Part shown: piece after piece, positions 54,601-62,249 of the stretch | Numbering within the stretch: the first letter of the stretch is position 1 | Layout of the letters: each line of letters begins with the position of its first letter | Source of the DNA: Clostridia bacterium | GTDB taxonomy: Bacteria > Bacillota > Clostridia > Oscillospirales > Acutalibacteraceae | DNA: 64,000 bases | NCBI GenBank assembly: GCA_017403185.1 | Contig: JAFQON010000041.1 | Span: 1-64,000, forward strand | Direction: 5' to 3' | Program-made: the position numbers and the translations under genes | The notes under the pieces: generated by a model | Database searches by the model: none | What the model was told of the DNA's origin: nothing | What the model saw: the letters and a program-made list of their open reading frames with translations, nothing else

Positions 54601-56743
54601 CAACAGCATTTATATTATTGAAGACAGTCAACTTGACTTGGGCCTTACTGTTGCGGTTGAAAGAAATCTTAAGAGAATTTTCAGAATTATTCAGGATTAT
54701 CTTTCATGGCACGCAAAAACTCTTGATGAGAGTCTTAATCCTCCGCCTGCGCCCAAGCCCTATATTCCGCCCGAAGAACCCGAAGAAACTCAAGAGGGCG
54801 AAGACAACAAAAAGGGCAAAAAGAAAGGCTTTTTCAAGCGGATTATTGATGCTATAGCAAAGCCGTTCAGAAAAATCAAGGAATGGTTCAAAAAGCGCAA
54901 AAAGAAGAAAAAGGGTGAGCCTCAGGATGAAGCTGTACCCGAAACGGAGAACGGAGAGGTGACGGAAATGCAGGAAGAAAGCGAAGTAAAAGCATCTGTC
55001 ACTCCAAAAATCAGGCTCAACATAAGCTATAGCGGCATTGACTCGTCAGATGAAGATGAGCAGGGAAATGCTGAAATTGAAGCCCCCGAAGAAATCGAGA
55101 AAGTCCCCGAAGAAACCGAGGAAGCTCCCGAAGGAATCGTGGAAGCCCCCGCAGAAATCGAGGAAGCCTCCGAAGAAATCGAGGAAGCCCCCGAAGAAAT
55201 CGTGGAAGCCCCCGAAGAAATCGTGGAAGCCCCCGAAGAAATCGAGGAAGCCCCCGAAGAAATCGTGGAAGCCCCCGAAGAAATCGAGGAAGCCCCCGAA
55301 GAAATCGAGGAAGCCCCCGAAGAAATCGAGGAAGTTCCCGAAGAAATCGAGGAAGCTCCCGAAGAAATCGTGGAAGCTCCCGAAGAAATCGAGGAAGCTC
55401 CCGAAGAAATCGAGGAAGTTCCCGAAGAAATCGTGGAAGCTCCCGAAGAAATTGACGCTATCCCTGAATTTGCAGAGGTGATTCCTGAAACGGAAGAAGA
55501 AGGCTTTGATGCTCCTTACCCCGTTGAAGAAGATCCTGAGGAAACCGTTGATTCCTATGGCTTTGAAGGGGAAGAGGCGGTGCATAAGAATCCTGCGGAG
55601 CCGTTTGAGAGAAAGAAGTACCATGAGAGGCACTATCTTCTTTTCGGTGGTGAGAACGACTCGCCGTGTATTAATGCTGCAGCTACATTGGATTATCTTA
55701 CATCGCTTGGCTTTGATAAAAGCAATCCTCTCAAGCAGGCGAGAGACGGCAAGAACATTGCCGCTCAGATAGAAGCAACATATAATCCTGATCGCTCGGG
55801 CATCAGACTGTGTGATTTCTGTTACTGTGAAATTCTCGGTGTTGAGTATGAAACTCTTGTTGACGGAAGAGACCGCTGTATGTCCTGCGGAAGAACCGCT
55901 ATTAAAACCGAGGAAGAGTTTAAAGCCGTTTTTGAAGATGTCAAGAGAAATCTTGAGTCGTTCTTTAATATCAAAATCAACGCAGGTGTGCGTGTTGAAA
56001 TGGTTAATTCCAAAACTCTTCACAAGCGAATAGGCAGATCTTTTGTTCCCACAAACAACGGTGACGGAAGAGTGCTCGGCGTTGCTATCAGTGATAAAAA
56101 CGGTTTTTCGCTTCTTGTTGAGAACGGTTCTCCCAGAGTTGCATCGATGCTTACCATGGCTCACGAACTCACTCACATATGGCAGTATATCAACTGGAAT
56201 GAAAAAGAGCTTGCCAACAAATACGATAAGGCAACGCTTGACGAGGTTTATGAAGGTATGGCAAAATGGGTTGAAATCCAATATGCTTATCTTATTAATG
56301 AGCCTGCATATGCAAAGCGTGAAGAGATACGCACTGCCAAAAGAAAAGATGAATACGGAAGAGGCTTCCTCAGATTTACAGAGGTTTATCCCTTCTCAAC
56401 CGGCACTGTAATAACAGGACCCACACCCTTCCTTAACACTCATGACCCTCTTGATCCTAACATTTCTCAAAGAGAGAATGAAGATACTGCGGCTCAGGCA
56501 GATAAAACGGGCAAGAAGAACAAAAAGAGCAAAAAGAAGGGCGGCAAAAAGGACCGCACTGCAGGCCGTTCCAAAAGGAATAAGGACTCAAAGGGCAGCA
56601 TAATAAAAGGAATAATCCTGTTGCTTATTGTTGTTATTCTTTTAGGCTTTTTTGTGACGAAGTTCAACGAAGCTATGCCTTCAGCGACGACAACAACCGG
56701 CAGCACTACGGCTGCTTCTGCCGTAACTCAGCAATCTCCTTGA
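51605..56743 (+). CDS. Giant polytopic protein with acidic repeats and DA1-like metallopeptidase domain
   Basis: 1712 residues. N-terminal part has about five TM helices (about 10-27, 43-60, 110-128, 183-200, 208-230). Residues 250-1060 form a large soluble region of unknown fold. A strongly cationic amphipathic segment lies at 1069-1104 (KKGKKKGFFKRIIDAIAKPF and after). A seven-residue repeat (EAPEEIE/V), about 18 copies, spans 1159-1284. Next comes a four-Cys zinc knuckle (C1403-x2-C1406, C1425-x2-C1428), VDGRDRCMSCGRTA, then HELTH (H1520, E1521, H1524) with a downstream Glu E1550 in YEGMAKW. This order and spacing resemble the LIM-linked DA1-like peptidases of plants. One C-terminal TM helix (about 1665-1687) and a Ser/Thr-rich tail end the protein. 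Start overlaps the previous gene. Confidence 0.8.
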   Translation: MSDFKEILTEILKMLAMISPFVLICALNNKSNLPQINRSRQFLMPPVALVIMVAVMFFTDDINRILINFIRFIPNIFIWVDSLSWIPEIIGDLFYQIGVKLRAFFDSLNLSFWIFFISNWVILALYVLIKKSVLSILSGLFNTDNEPYHKLYDAVAGEFYEFFPEREKWCVKNAYSHTRKLLKALYISSVVISVAVMLLSRKFYDDKIFTAMFYPVFGVVIVGELYFFLDGLTKREYTQNILGEDENAHKTVNYSLLRKFLRNLFKDKLLSESTNVNNALADEMTTTDIIRNLEKDEDPKVVTFATYMEALNRTGFEIDNNYLYSSLDLLKGKSILFNNPFYNDHIPYAFYPMNRALLTHKKVLVILGRHAIEDDIREWIEKGIESVTNIPFMWKIGVLGDEQQDADIGIITRSDVLNIKLHEANADFLEKVEYCVIIEPSKLISTAQIGLNLIVKKCRNKGDRNIVFCMFDKNCDGLVDAMSHILMTSISEVAATPKHLGTSSYMSWEADDEYVHHRMFPNISRYLGMGTELSFAGLKNQVSRTTWFGGEAFPVTDMNWIDRQYYYELMKYAGLPTNQESMDERFKTTPNYWSATVAKNNYFTVEDESFNMFEILREFETRSTEQGFINVISSDYLLKDYMADNASIFEADPKAIPYIVADYARTDRNVILRLVLMMCTLPVAEEEIIKELSLIGIKVYDLKKQLWHEIYKCYADTKSIASLSSDYKQAVEETFTRSLDIESAAEAVFTSKILNCKERYNMRSGKMETVYSIVDPVFISVCAAELRSAGYVAEDEKGEKYYLGSELSGHIYQKYLPGQFFTFGGKYYEMQYLTADGQVLVRRAADHIHGRPAYRQIREYEISGTRPIVKIGASRSIAGMKVVREYADIRVKTPGYHLMDRYNNFESAKEILFEESSGIPERVYKNKEILRIELPGENGGLADDVRYTVAVLFNELFKTLFADNQHFITAVTNADHIEEGMNKPLTASVIGGDGFEVSRNSIYIIEDSQLDLGLTVAVERNLKRIFRIIQDYLSWHAKTLDESLNPPPAPKPYIPPEEPEETQEGEDNKKGKKKGFFKRIIDAIAKPFRKIKEWFKKRKKKKKGEPQDEAVPETENGEVTEMQEESEVKASVTPKIRLNISYSGIDSSDEDEQGNAEIEAPEEIEKVPEETEEAPEGIVEAPAEIEEASEEIEEAPEEIVEAPEEIVEAPEEIEEAPEEIVEAPEEIEEAPEEIEEAPEEIEEVPEEIEEAPEEIVEAPEEIEEAPEEIEEVPEEIVEAPEEIDAIPEFAEVIPETEEEGFDAPYPVEEDPEETVDSYGFEGEEAVHKNPAEPFERKKYHERHYLLFGGENDSPCINAAATLDYLTSLGFDKSNPLKQARDGKNIAAQIEATYNPDRSGIRLCDFCYCEILGVEYETLVDGRDRCMSCGRTAIKTEEEFKAVFEDVKRNLESFFNIKINAGVRVEMVNSKTLHKRIGRSFVPTNNGDGRVLGVAISDKNGFSLLVENGSPRVASMLTMAHELTHIWQYINWNEKELANKYDKATLDEVYEGMAKWVEIQYAYLINEPAYAKREEIRTAKRKDEYGRGFLRFTEVYPFSTGTVITGPTPFLNTHDPLDPNISQRENEDTAAQADKTGKKNKKSKKKGGKKDRTAGRSKRNKDSKGSIIKGIILLLIVVILLGFFVTKFNEAMPSATTTTGSTTAASAVTQQSP
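55079..55456 (+). repeat. 21-bp coding minisatellite (about 18 units)
   Basis: About 18 in-frame copies of a 21-bp unit (GAAGCCCCCGAAGAAATCGA with a final base variant) encode EAPEEIE or EAPEEIV. Middle units are almost identical at DNA level; the ends drift (KVPEETE, EASEEIE, EVPEEIE). Copy number is likely to vary between strains by slippage or recombination without breaking the frame. Confidence 0.95.
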
Positions 56744-56765
56744 CTGTTAAAGAATAATTAATTGA

Positions 56766-56797
56766 AAAAGGCACTGCAGCGATGCAGTGCCTTTTTT
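56766..56797. terminator. Strong bidirectional terminator after the tubulin-like operon
   Basis: AAGGCACTGCA / TGCAGTGCCTT stem with GCGA loop, T-run to the right and A-run to the left, so it also ends the minus-strand lipoprotein transcript. Confidence 0.93.
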
Positions 56798-56800
56798 GGT

Positions 56801-57340
56801 TTATTGTGATGATTTGCTTGGTTTTGTTTCGTTAAAATCCGTGAATATAATATGCAGCTTTGCGCCGTCAGCCTTGAATTCAAGCCAGGCTCCCGTTTCG
56901 GCATCTCTTGTAATGGTGAAAGAGCCTCTTTCGCCTGTACCTTTATAAGTCCATATTCCTTCCGAATAAGTTGTCTGAATTTCAAATCCCTGCACGGTGT
57001 CCGAAATTGCCTGAGTAAGAAGTGCACCTATCTCAGCCTGAGGGAATCGGTTGATGTCTGTCTCAAATTTCAATCCGTCATACATTACCGTGCAGCTTCC
57101 GCTTTTGTATTCCAAAGACAGCGGAGAAAGTGCCTCAGGAGTCAAAAAATCAATAATAAACTCCTCGGCTGCAATTTGTGTGAGTAAGGCGGTCATTTCA
57201 ATATCACCGTATACCGCTTTTATGTTTGATGTGAATGAAGACGGGGCGGTAGGGGGACTGCTTTGTGTGTTATTCTGTTTTTCACATCCTGCCGTAAGCA
57301 TAAGCATAAAAACGGCAAAAACAGAAAATGCTTTTTTCAA
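56801..57340 (-). CDS. Putative lipoprotein
   Basis: 179 residues, TTG start (AGGTGA RBS, 6-7 bp) 11 bp after the Nnr stop. Signal peptide with lipobox LTAGC (Cys19), Ser/Thr/Pro linker, then a small alpha/beta region with no recognised domain: DIEMTALLTQIAAEEFIIDF and EGIWTYKGTGERGSFTITRD. Probably co-transcribed with the Nnr gene. Function unknown. Confidence 0.8.
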   Translation of the reverse strand: MKKAFSVFAVFMLMLTAGCEKQNNTQSSPPTAPSSFTSNIKAVYGDIEMTALLTQIAAEEFIIDFLTPEALSPLSLEYKSGSCTVMYDGLKFETDINRFPQAEIGALLTQAISDTVQGFEIQTTYSEGIWTYKGTGERGSFTITRDAETGAWLEFKADGAKLHIIFTDFNETKPSKSSQ

Positions 57341-57351
57341 AAAATCACCTG

Positions 57352-58899
57352 CTATTCAAATTTTGAAAAAAGCTCGGGCAATATGTTGAGCACATCACTC
57401 GGCAGCATACCTCTCATGGATGTTCTTTCGGCAACCGTATCTGCAGCAAGACCGTGAAGATACACGGCGCAGACTGCTGCGTTAAACGGCGGCATTCCCT
57501 GAGCGACAAGAGAAACGGTCATACCTGCCAGCAAATCGCCGCTTCCGCCTCTTGCAAGCCCCGGGTTGCCTGTTGTGTTTATGTATATTCCGTTGGAGTC
57601 GGGGCTGCATACAACAGTGTTAGCTGTTTTTAATACAACGGTGACTCCATACTTTTTTGCAAAATCATGTGCGATGGCAACAGGGTTTGAAATTATATCC
57701 GCAACGCTTCTGCCGCACAGGCGGCTCATCTCTCCGGGGTGGGGAGTGAGTATAATCGGTGCCTGAGCTTCTTTCAATATATCTATATTTGTGCTCAGCG
57801 CATTTATTCCGTCTGCATCAATAATCATCGGTTTTTTCGCATCTTTAATTATATTGTGAACAAGCGTAGTTGTGTCCTTGTTGAAGCCGATACCGCAGCC
57901 TATGAGCATTGCGTTTGCTCTTTTGGCTGCTTCATTTATATCCGCCATTGCCGAAAAAGCGAAGGTTCCTTCAAAATTTGATTCGAGAGGCAGAAGAAGC
58001 GGCTCTGTAAGCTTCGGAGCGATTGCGGGATATGCGCTTTGAGGGAATGCTGCGGTGACAAGCCCCGCCCCTGTTCTGAGCGCACCGCTGACTGCAAGAT
58101 AAGCTGCACCCGTCATTCTCATGCTTCCGCAAACACAAAGTGCATGGCCGTAGGTGCCTTTGTTTGAAACGGGCTTTCTTTTCGGCAGCATTGAGCGTAT
58201 ATCCTTTGCATCAAGAGTGAAGCAAAGAACACTGTCCGCCTTTTTAAAATCATTATTCGTGATGCCTATGTCGGCAACGGCAAGCCTTCCGCACAACTGA
58301 TTGTAAGGCTTTATGACATGAATGGGCTTGTATGCCGAAATTGCGATTGTCATATCTGCTTTGAATGCCGCACCCTGAACGCTTGCTTTGTCACAGTCTG
58401 CGCCGGCGGGAACATCTATTGAAACAACCTTGCTTTTAGCTGAATTTACCGCCTGAGCAAGAACGCTGAGCGAGTGGTCAAGCGAGCCCGAAAAACCCGT
58501 TCCGAAAACCGCTTCAACAATGATATCCGCAGTGTCGAGCAAGGGCCTGAGCAGAGTGAGATTATTGTTGTATCTTACAACATCTATACCTGCCGCTTCA
58601 ACGAGCGAAAACATTTCAATTGCATCGGCCGCCTTGGGCTCTCCGCAGGCAAGCATAACGGTCACATTGCAGCCGTATTCCCACATTGCTCTTGCGATAA
58701 CAAAGCCGTCACCGCCGTTTTTGCCTTTTCCGCAAATAACGAGAACATTCTTTGAGTTCGTCTTATCTATTGCAAAATGCTTCTTTATCAGCTTTGCGCA
58801 GGCCTGACCTGCGTTTTCCATAAGCTGAAGAAAAGATGTGCCTCTTTCAACAGCGCTGCATTCAGCCTTATACATTTGCTTGCTTGTAACAACAAACAT
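57352..58899 (-). CDS. nnr: Bifunctional NAD(P)H-hydrate epimerase/ADP-dependent dehydratase (Nnr)
   Basis: 515 residues from ATG 58899, GGGGTG 6 bp upstream. N-terminal YjeF_N (epimerase) domain with MENAGQACAKLI, VICGKGKNGGDGFVIAR and DVPAGADCDKASV; C-terminal YjeF_C (dehydratase/kinase fold) with YGHALCVCGSMRMTGAA, CGIGFN, IIDADGINAL, LTPHPGEMSRL and GLARGGSGDLLAGM, the ATP/ADP-binding and catalytic motif. Repairs damaged nicotinamide cofactors (NADHX/NADPHX). A TATAAT (minus strand, about 58931-58926) lies upstream. Confidence 0.95.
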   Translation of the reverse strand: MFVVTSKQMYKAECSAVERGTSFLQLMENAGQACAKLIKKHFAIDKTNSKNVLVICGKGKNGGDGFVIARAMWEYGCNVTVMLACGEPKAADAIEMFSLVEAAGIDVVRYNNNLTLLRPLLDTADIIVEAVFGTGFSGSLDHSLSVLAQAVNSAKSKVVSIDVPAGADCDKASVQGAAFKADMTIAISAYKPIHVIKPYNQLCGRLAVADIGITNNDFKKADSVLCFTLDAKDIRSMLPKRKPVSNKGTYGHALCVCGSMRMTGAAYLAVSGALRTGAGLVTAAFPQSAYPAIAPKLTEPLLLPLESNFEGTFAFSAMADINEAAKRANAMLIGCGIGFNKDTTTLVHNIIKDAKKPMIIDADGINALSTNIDILKEAQAPIILTPHPGEMSRLCGRSVADIISNPVAIAHDFAKKYGVTVVLKTANTVVCSPDSNGIYINTTGNPGLARGGSGDLLAGMTVSLVAQGMPPFNAAVCAVYLHGLAADTVAERTSMRGMLPSDVLNILPELFSKFE

Positions 58900-59000
58900 A
58901 TGCTTCACCCCATAATAATTTATCTATTATAATATACCATATATAAATGTTCATTGGAAGAAGAAAAAACAAAATATTGTGTAAAAAATTGATTTTTTTG

Positions 59001-59029
59001 TTGATAAGGTCAAATTGCAGTGGTATAAT
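59001..59029 (+). promoter_or_regulatory. Sigma-A promoter of the NifU-like/mannosidase/mutase genes
   Basis: TTGATA (59001-59006), 17 bp, TATAAT (59024-59029). Confidence 0.8.
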
Positions 59030-59060
59030 TTATATTGGAAATTTGTGCGGGAGGGTTCCT

Positions 59061-59294
59061 ATGGAAGAGTATATCAATGAATATATCAGACCCCGGCTTC
59101 AGGGCGACGGCGGCGAAATAACCTTTCTTAAGCAAGAGGGGAATGAAGTTACGGTTTTGCTTCAGGGCGAGTGCTCAAAATGCCTCATTCTTGACCGCTG
59201 CCTTAAGTGGATAGAACAGAGAATAGAGGTTGACCGTAATGAAAAAGTGAAAATAATCGGAATTCGCAAAAAGCCCTATTTTCAGGATGTGTGA
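59061..59294 (+). CDS. NifU C-terminal-domain-like small protein
   Basis: 77 residues from the ATG at 59061 (GGGAGG RBS, 6 bp); a longer frame from 58947 would run through the promoter. NifU scaffold pattern: IRPRLQGDGGEITFLK, VTVLLQGECSKCLILDRCLKWIEQ. The CSKC pair (with a third Cys, C-L) occupies the site of the CxxC Fe-S ligands. It could carry a transient [4Fe-4S] cluster for delivery. Operon leader of two metabolic genes, which is unusual for an Fe-S scaffold. Confidence 0.85.
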   Translation: MEEYINEYIRPRLQGDGGEITFLKQEGNEVTVLLQGECSKCLILDRCLKWIEQRIEVDRNEKVKIIGIRKKPYFQDV

Positions 59295-59302
59295 GGTAAA
59301 TT

Positions 59303-62248
59303 ATGGCACATATTAAAGTCGTAAGAAGAAGTATGCGCCCCGAAGAGTGGATAAATCTGCGCTTTGGTTGGCTCAAAAGATACATATATAAAGAAAAGCA
59401 TGAAATTGATACCTTTGTGATAAAGGATGCCCGTCAGGTGTCAGAGATGAATTTTGAATTCTATGATGACGAATTCAGAGCACTGAAAAAGGGTGATATG
59501 TATTTCACGCCTGACGGTACGGCTTTTATAGAAGCCGATTACGAGCTTCCCGCTCATCTTGAAGGCAAAGAATTCTGCTTTGCGCTCAAAACGGCAGCTG
59601 AAATGATTGTTAAGGTTAACGGCGTATATGTCGGCGGCATTGACCCCAACAGAGAGAGGATAAATCTTTCGGATTATGTTGAAGGCAAAAGGCTGCATTT
59701 TGAAATTATGGGCTATAACCGCTCAAAGCCCGATGATGAACGCAATCCCGAAAGCCTAAGTGTAAGGGGCTGCAGGCAGATCTTTGAGGGTGGCTATATT
59801 GCCGTTGTGAATAAAGCGGTGCAATCGCTTGTATATGACCTTGAGCTTCTTACAGATGCTGCACTCAGTGAGGTTTTCAATGAAGATTTCAGTGCGCTTG
59901 TTATCCGTGAGCTTGATGCAGCACTCAACCTTATTGATTTTGACGATGTGAGAGATGAGGATGTGCGTGCCGCTTCGGAGTATATTGATAAAAACATCTT
60001 TTCAAACAAAGAATATAAGGGCAGCGGCAGTGTTGCGCTTGTTGCACATTCGCACCTTGACATCGCATATTATTGGCGCAGAATTCATGCGGTGCAAAAG
60101 AATCTCAGAACGGTTCTTATTCAGCTTCGTCTTATGGACAAGTATCGGGATTTTAAATATGCCCATACACAGGCGTATACTTACGAAACAGTTGAAAAAT
60201 ACTATCCGGAAATTTTTGAAGAGCTCAAAAAACGCATTGCAGAGGGCAGGTTTGAGCCTGTGGGAGCAATGTATGTTGAGCCCGATTGCAACATACCTTC
60301 GTGTGAAAGTCTTATAAGGCAGTGTCTTTACGGTCAAAGCTATTTCAGAGAAAAATTCGGTTTAACCGTCAATAACTGCTGGCTGCCCGATGTTTTCGGT
60401 AACAGTTGGATTCTTCCGCAGATTTTAAAGAAGAGCGGCGTCGATTATTTTGTGTCAAACAAAATGTCAACATGGAATGACACAAACAGATTCCCTCATA
60501 ACAATTTTATCTGGAGAGGCATTGACGGCTCCGAGGTTTATGCTTGCGTGCCGCCGACCCATTTTATTTCATGGAATATGCCAAGCCAGGTGCAGGAGAA
60601 TTGGGAGGCATATCAGGATAAAAACGAAGGCGGTCAGACCTTGCAGATGTTTGGCTACGGTGACGGAGGCAGCGGCGCAACAGAGGAAATGATTGAACTG
60701 ATGCACCGATTTGAAAAGCTTTCCGTAATGCCTGAAACCGAGCACACAACGGGCAGCGAATTTTTAAAAAAGAATTTCGAAAGCAATGACAAGCTTGCAA
60801 CATGGGACGGTGAGCTTTATCTTGAAATGCACAGAGGCACCTTCACAACAAAATCGAAGCTTAAGGAATATAACCGCAGGCTTGAATTCATGCTTCGTGA
60901 CGCAGAGCTTCTCAGTGTGCTCAGAATAAAAAAAGGCGAGGCATATCCCGCCGAAAAAATCAGAGAGATTTATAAAAAGCTGCTGATAAATCAGTTTCAC
61001 GATATTCTCCCCGGCAGCCATATTACACCCGTTTACCGTGACGCAATTGCGGATTATGAGGAGATTGAAAAAGAGCTTTGCACAATAATCGGCACAGGTT
61101 CTGAATACTTCAACACCCTTAATTTCAAGCGAAAAAATCTCACCTTTATTCCCGACGAAAACGGAGAGGTTATCCGCAGGGGAGAGAAGGGCTATTATGC
61201 AATTCCTGATATTGATGCTCTTTCAAGCGGCAAAATATCTGCCAAAAATGCGGCTGCTGATTGGATAAGCGTTAACGGATATAATGTTGAAACACCGTTT
61301 TATTCTGCAGAATTTGCCGCAGACGGAAGCTTTGTATCACTCAGGGATAAATCGCTTTGCCGTGAATGGGTAAATGGTGATTTCAATAAGCTTAAAATGT
61401 ATCATGATACCCCCGGCAACTATGATGCGTGGGATATTCTTCCGAATTATAAAGACAGACCTTGCGAATTTACCGTAAAAAAACCTGTAGAATTCGTTAA
61501 GGCAGACGGTGAATGTGCTGAGTTTTCCGTGATTTTTGCAACCGAAAAGAGCGAGTGGCAGATGATAATCCGCTTTTTCCGACAGGCAAGAGGAATAGAG
61601 GTTGAGCATATCGTTGATTGGAACGAAAAGCACAAGCTTGTCAAGGCGGAGTATGGCTGCAATGTGCTTTCAAGAGAGCTTATATGCGACACCTCGGCAG
61701 GTATCATCCGCCGTGAAACCCACCGCAACACAAGCTGGCAGCAGGCCCGCTTTGAAGTTTGTCACCACAAATGGTGCGATATGGCAGAGCATGGCGGCGG
61801 TGTTGCTCTTATCAATCAGGGCAAATACGGTGTTTCAGCTGAAAATAATGTGATGGCTCTCTCACTTCTGCGCTCAACCATAAGACCCGACCCTACCTCT
61901 GATATGGGCGAGCATGATTTTTGCTATATGATTTATCCTCATGCAGGCGATGCAGTTTCGGCAGAAATCAACAAAAAAGCATTTGAATATAATATCCCTC
62001 TCAGAAAAGCGGATGTTACCGCCAATCTTCCTGATTTCGGTGCTTTGTGGCTTCAATCGGTGAAGCTTTCCGAAAACGGCAAAAAAATTGTTGTCCGTCT
62101 TTGCGAGCAAAACGGCGAAAGGGGAGCGATTACTCTTCCCGAAGAGGTTGAGGTTCTCAATATGCTTGAAGATGAAATCGGCAAAACAGACAGAATAGAA
62201 TATTCACCCTTTGAAATAATTACCATAGCTATGAACAAGGAGTGTTAA
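59303..62248 (+). CDS. Alpha-mannosidase (GH38)
   Basis: 981 residues. Zinc motif HSHLDIAYYW (H249, H251, D253), nucleophile D363 in WLPDVFGNSW, and the NQFHDILPGSH motif of GH38. C-terminal half is beta-rich with EHIVDWNEKHKLVKAEY typical of family 38. It starts with an about 100-residue N-terminal jelly-roll extension. Cytoplasmic (no signal). It is the classic form, in contrast to the divergent GH38-like protein near 10.8 kb. Followed after 1 bp by the phosphohexomutase gene, so mannose-containing oligosaccharide use leading to phosphohexose is plausible. Confidence 0.95.
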   Translation: MAHIKVVRRSMRPEEWINLRFGWLKRYIYKEKHEIDTFVIKDARQVSEMNFEFYDDEFRALKKGDMYFTPDGTAFIEADYELPAHLEGKEFCFALKTAAEMIVKVNGVYVGGIDPNRERINLSDYVEGKRLHFEIMGYNRSKPDDERNPESLSVRGCRQIFEGGYIAVVNKAVQSLVYDLELLTDAALSEVFNEDFSALVIRELDAALNLIDFDDVRDEDVRAASEYIDKNIFSNKEYKGSGSVALVAHSHLDIAYYWRRIHAVQKNLRTVLIQLRLMDKYRDFKYAHTQAYTYETVEKYYPEIFEELKKRIAEGRFEPVGAMYVEPDCNIPSCESLIRQCLYGQSYFREKFGLTVNNCWLPDVFGNSWILPQILKKSGVDYFVSNKMSTWNDTNRFPHNNFIWRGIDGSEVYACVPPTHFISWNMPSQVQENWEAYQDKNEGGQTLQMFGYGDGGSGATEEMIELMHRFEKLSVMPETEHTTGSEFLKKNFESNDKLATWDGELYLEMHRGTFTTKSKLKEYNRRLEFMLRDAELLSVLRIKKGEAYPAEKIREIYKKLLINQFHDILPGSHITPVYRDAIADYEEIEKELCTIIGTGSEYFNTLNFKRKNLTFIPDENGEVIRRGEKGYYAIPDIDALSSGKISAKNAAADWISVNGYNVETPFYSAEFAADGSFVSLRDKSLCREWVNGDFNKLKMYHDTPGNYDAWDILPNYKDRPCEFTVKKPVEFVKADGECAEFSVIFATEKSEWQMIIRFFRQARGIEVEHIVDWNEKHKLVKAEYGCNVLSRELICDTSAGIIRRETHRNTSWQQARFEVCHHKWCDMAEHGGGVALINQGKYGVSAENNVMALSLLRSTIRPDPTSDMGEHDFCYMIYPHAGDAVSAEINKKAFEYNIPLRKADVTANLPDFGALWLQSVKLSENGKKIVVRLCEQNGERGAITLPEEVEVLNMLEDEIGKTDRIEYSPFEIITIAMNKEC

Positions 62249-62249
62249 A

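Noticed and set aside
55079..55456. Regular short repeats considered as a CRISPR array
   Set aside because: The units are contiguous without spacers, in frame with the host gene and coding.
55038..55481. Plus-strand Lys/Pro-rich frame over the same repeat
   Set aside because: Alternative-frame reading of the same 21-bp units; no start signals.
55046..56281. Long minus-strand frame with repeated FFGSF/FLDFFG
   Set aside because: Antisense shadow of the 21-bp acidic-repeat minisatellite; no RBS and the plus-strand gene is clearly real.
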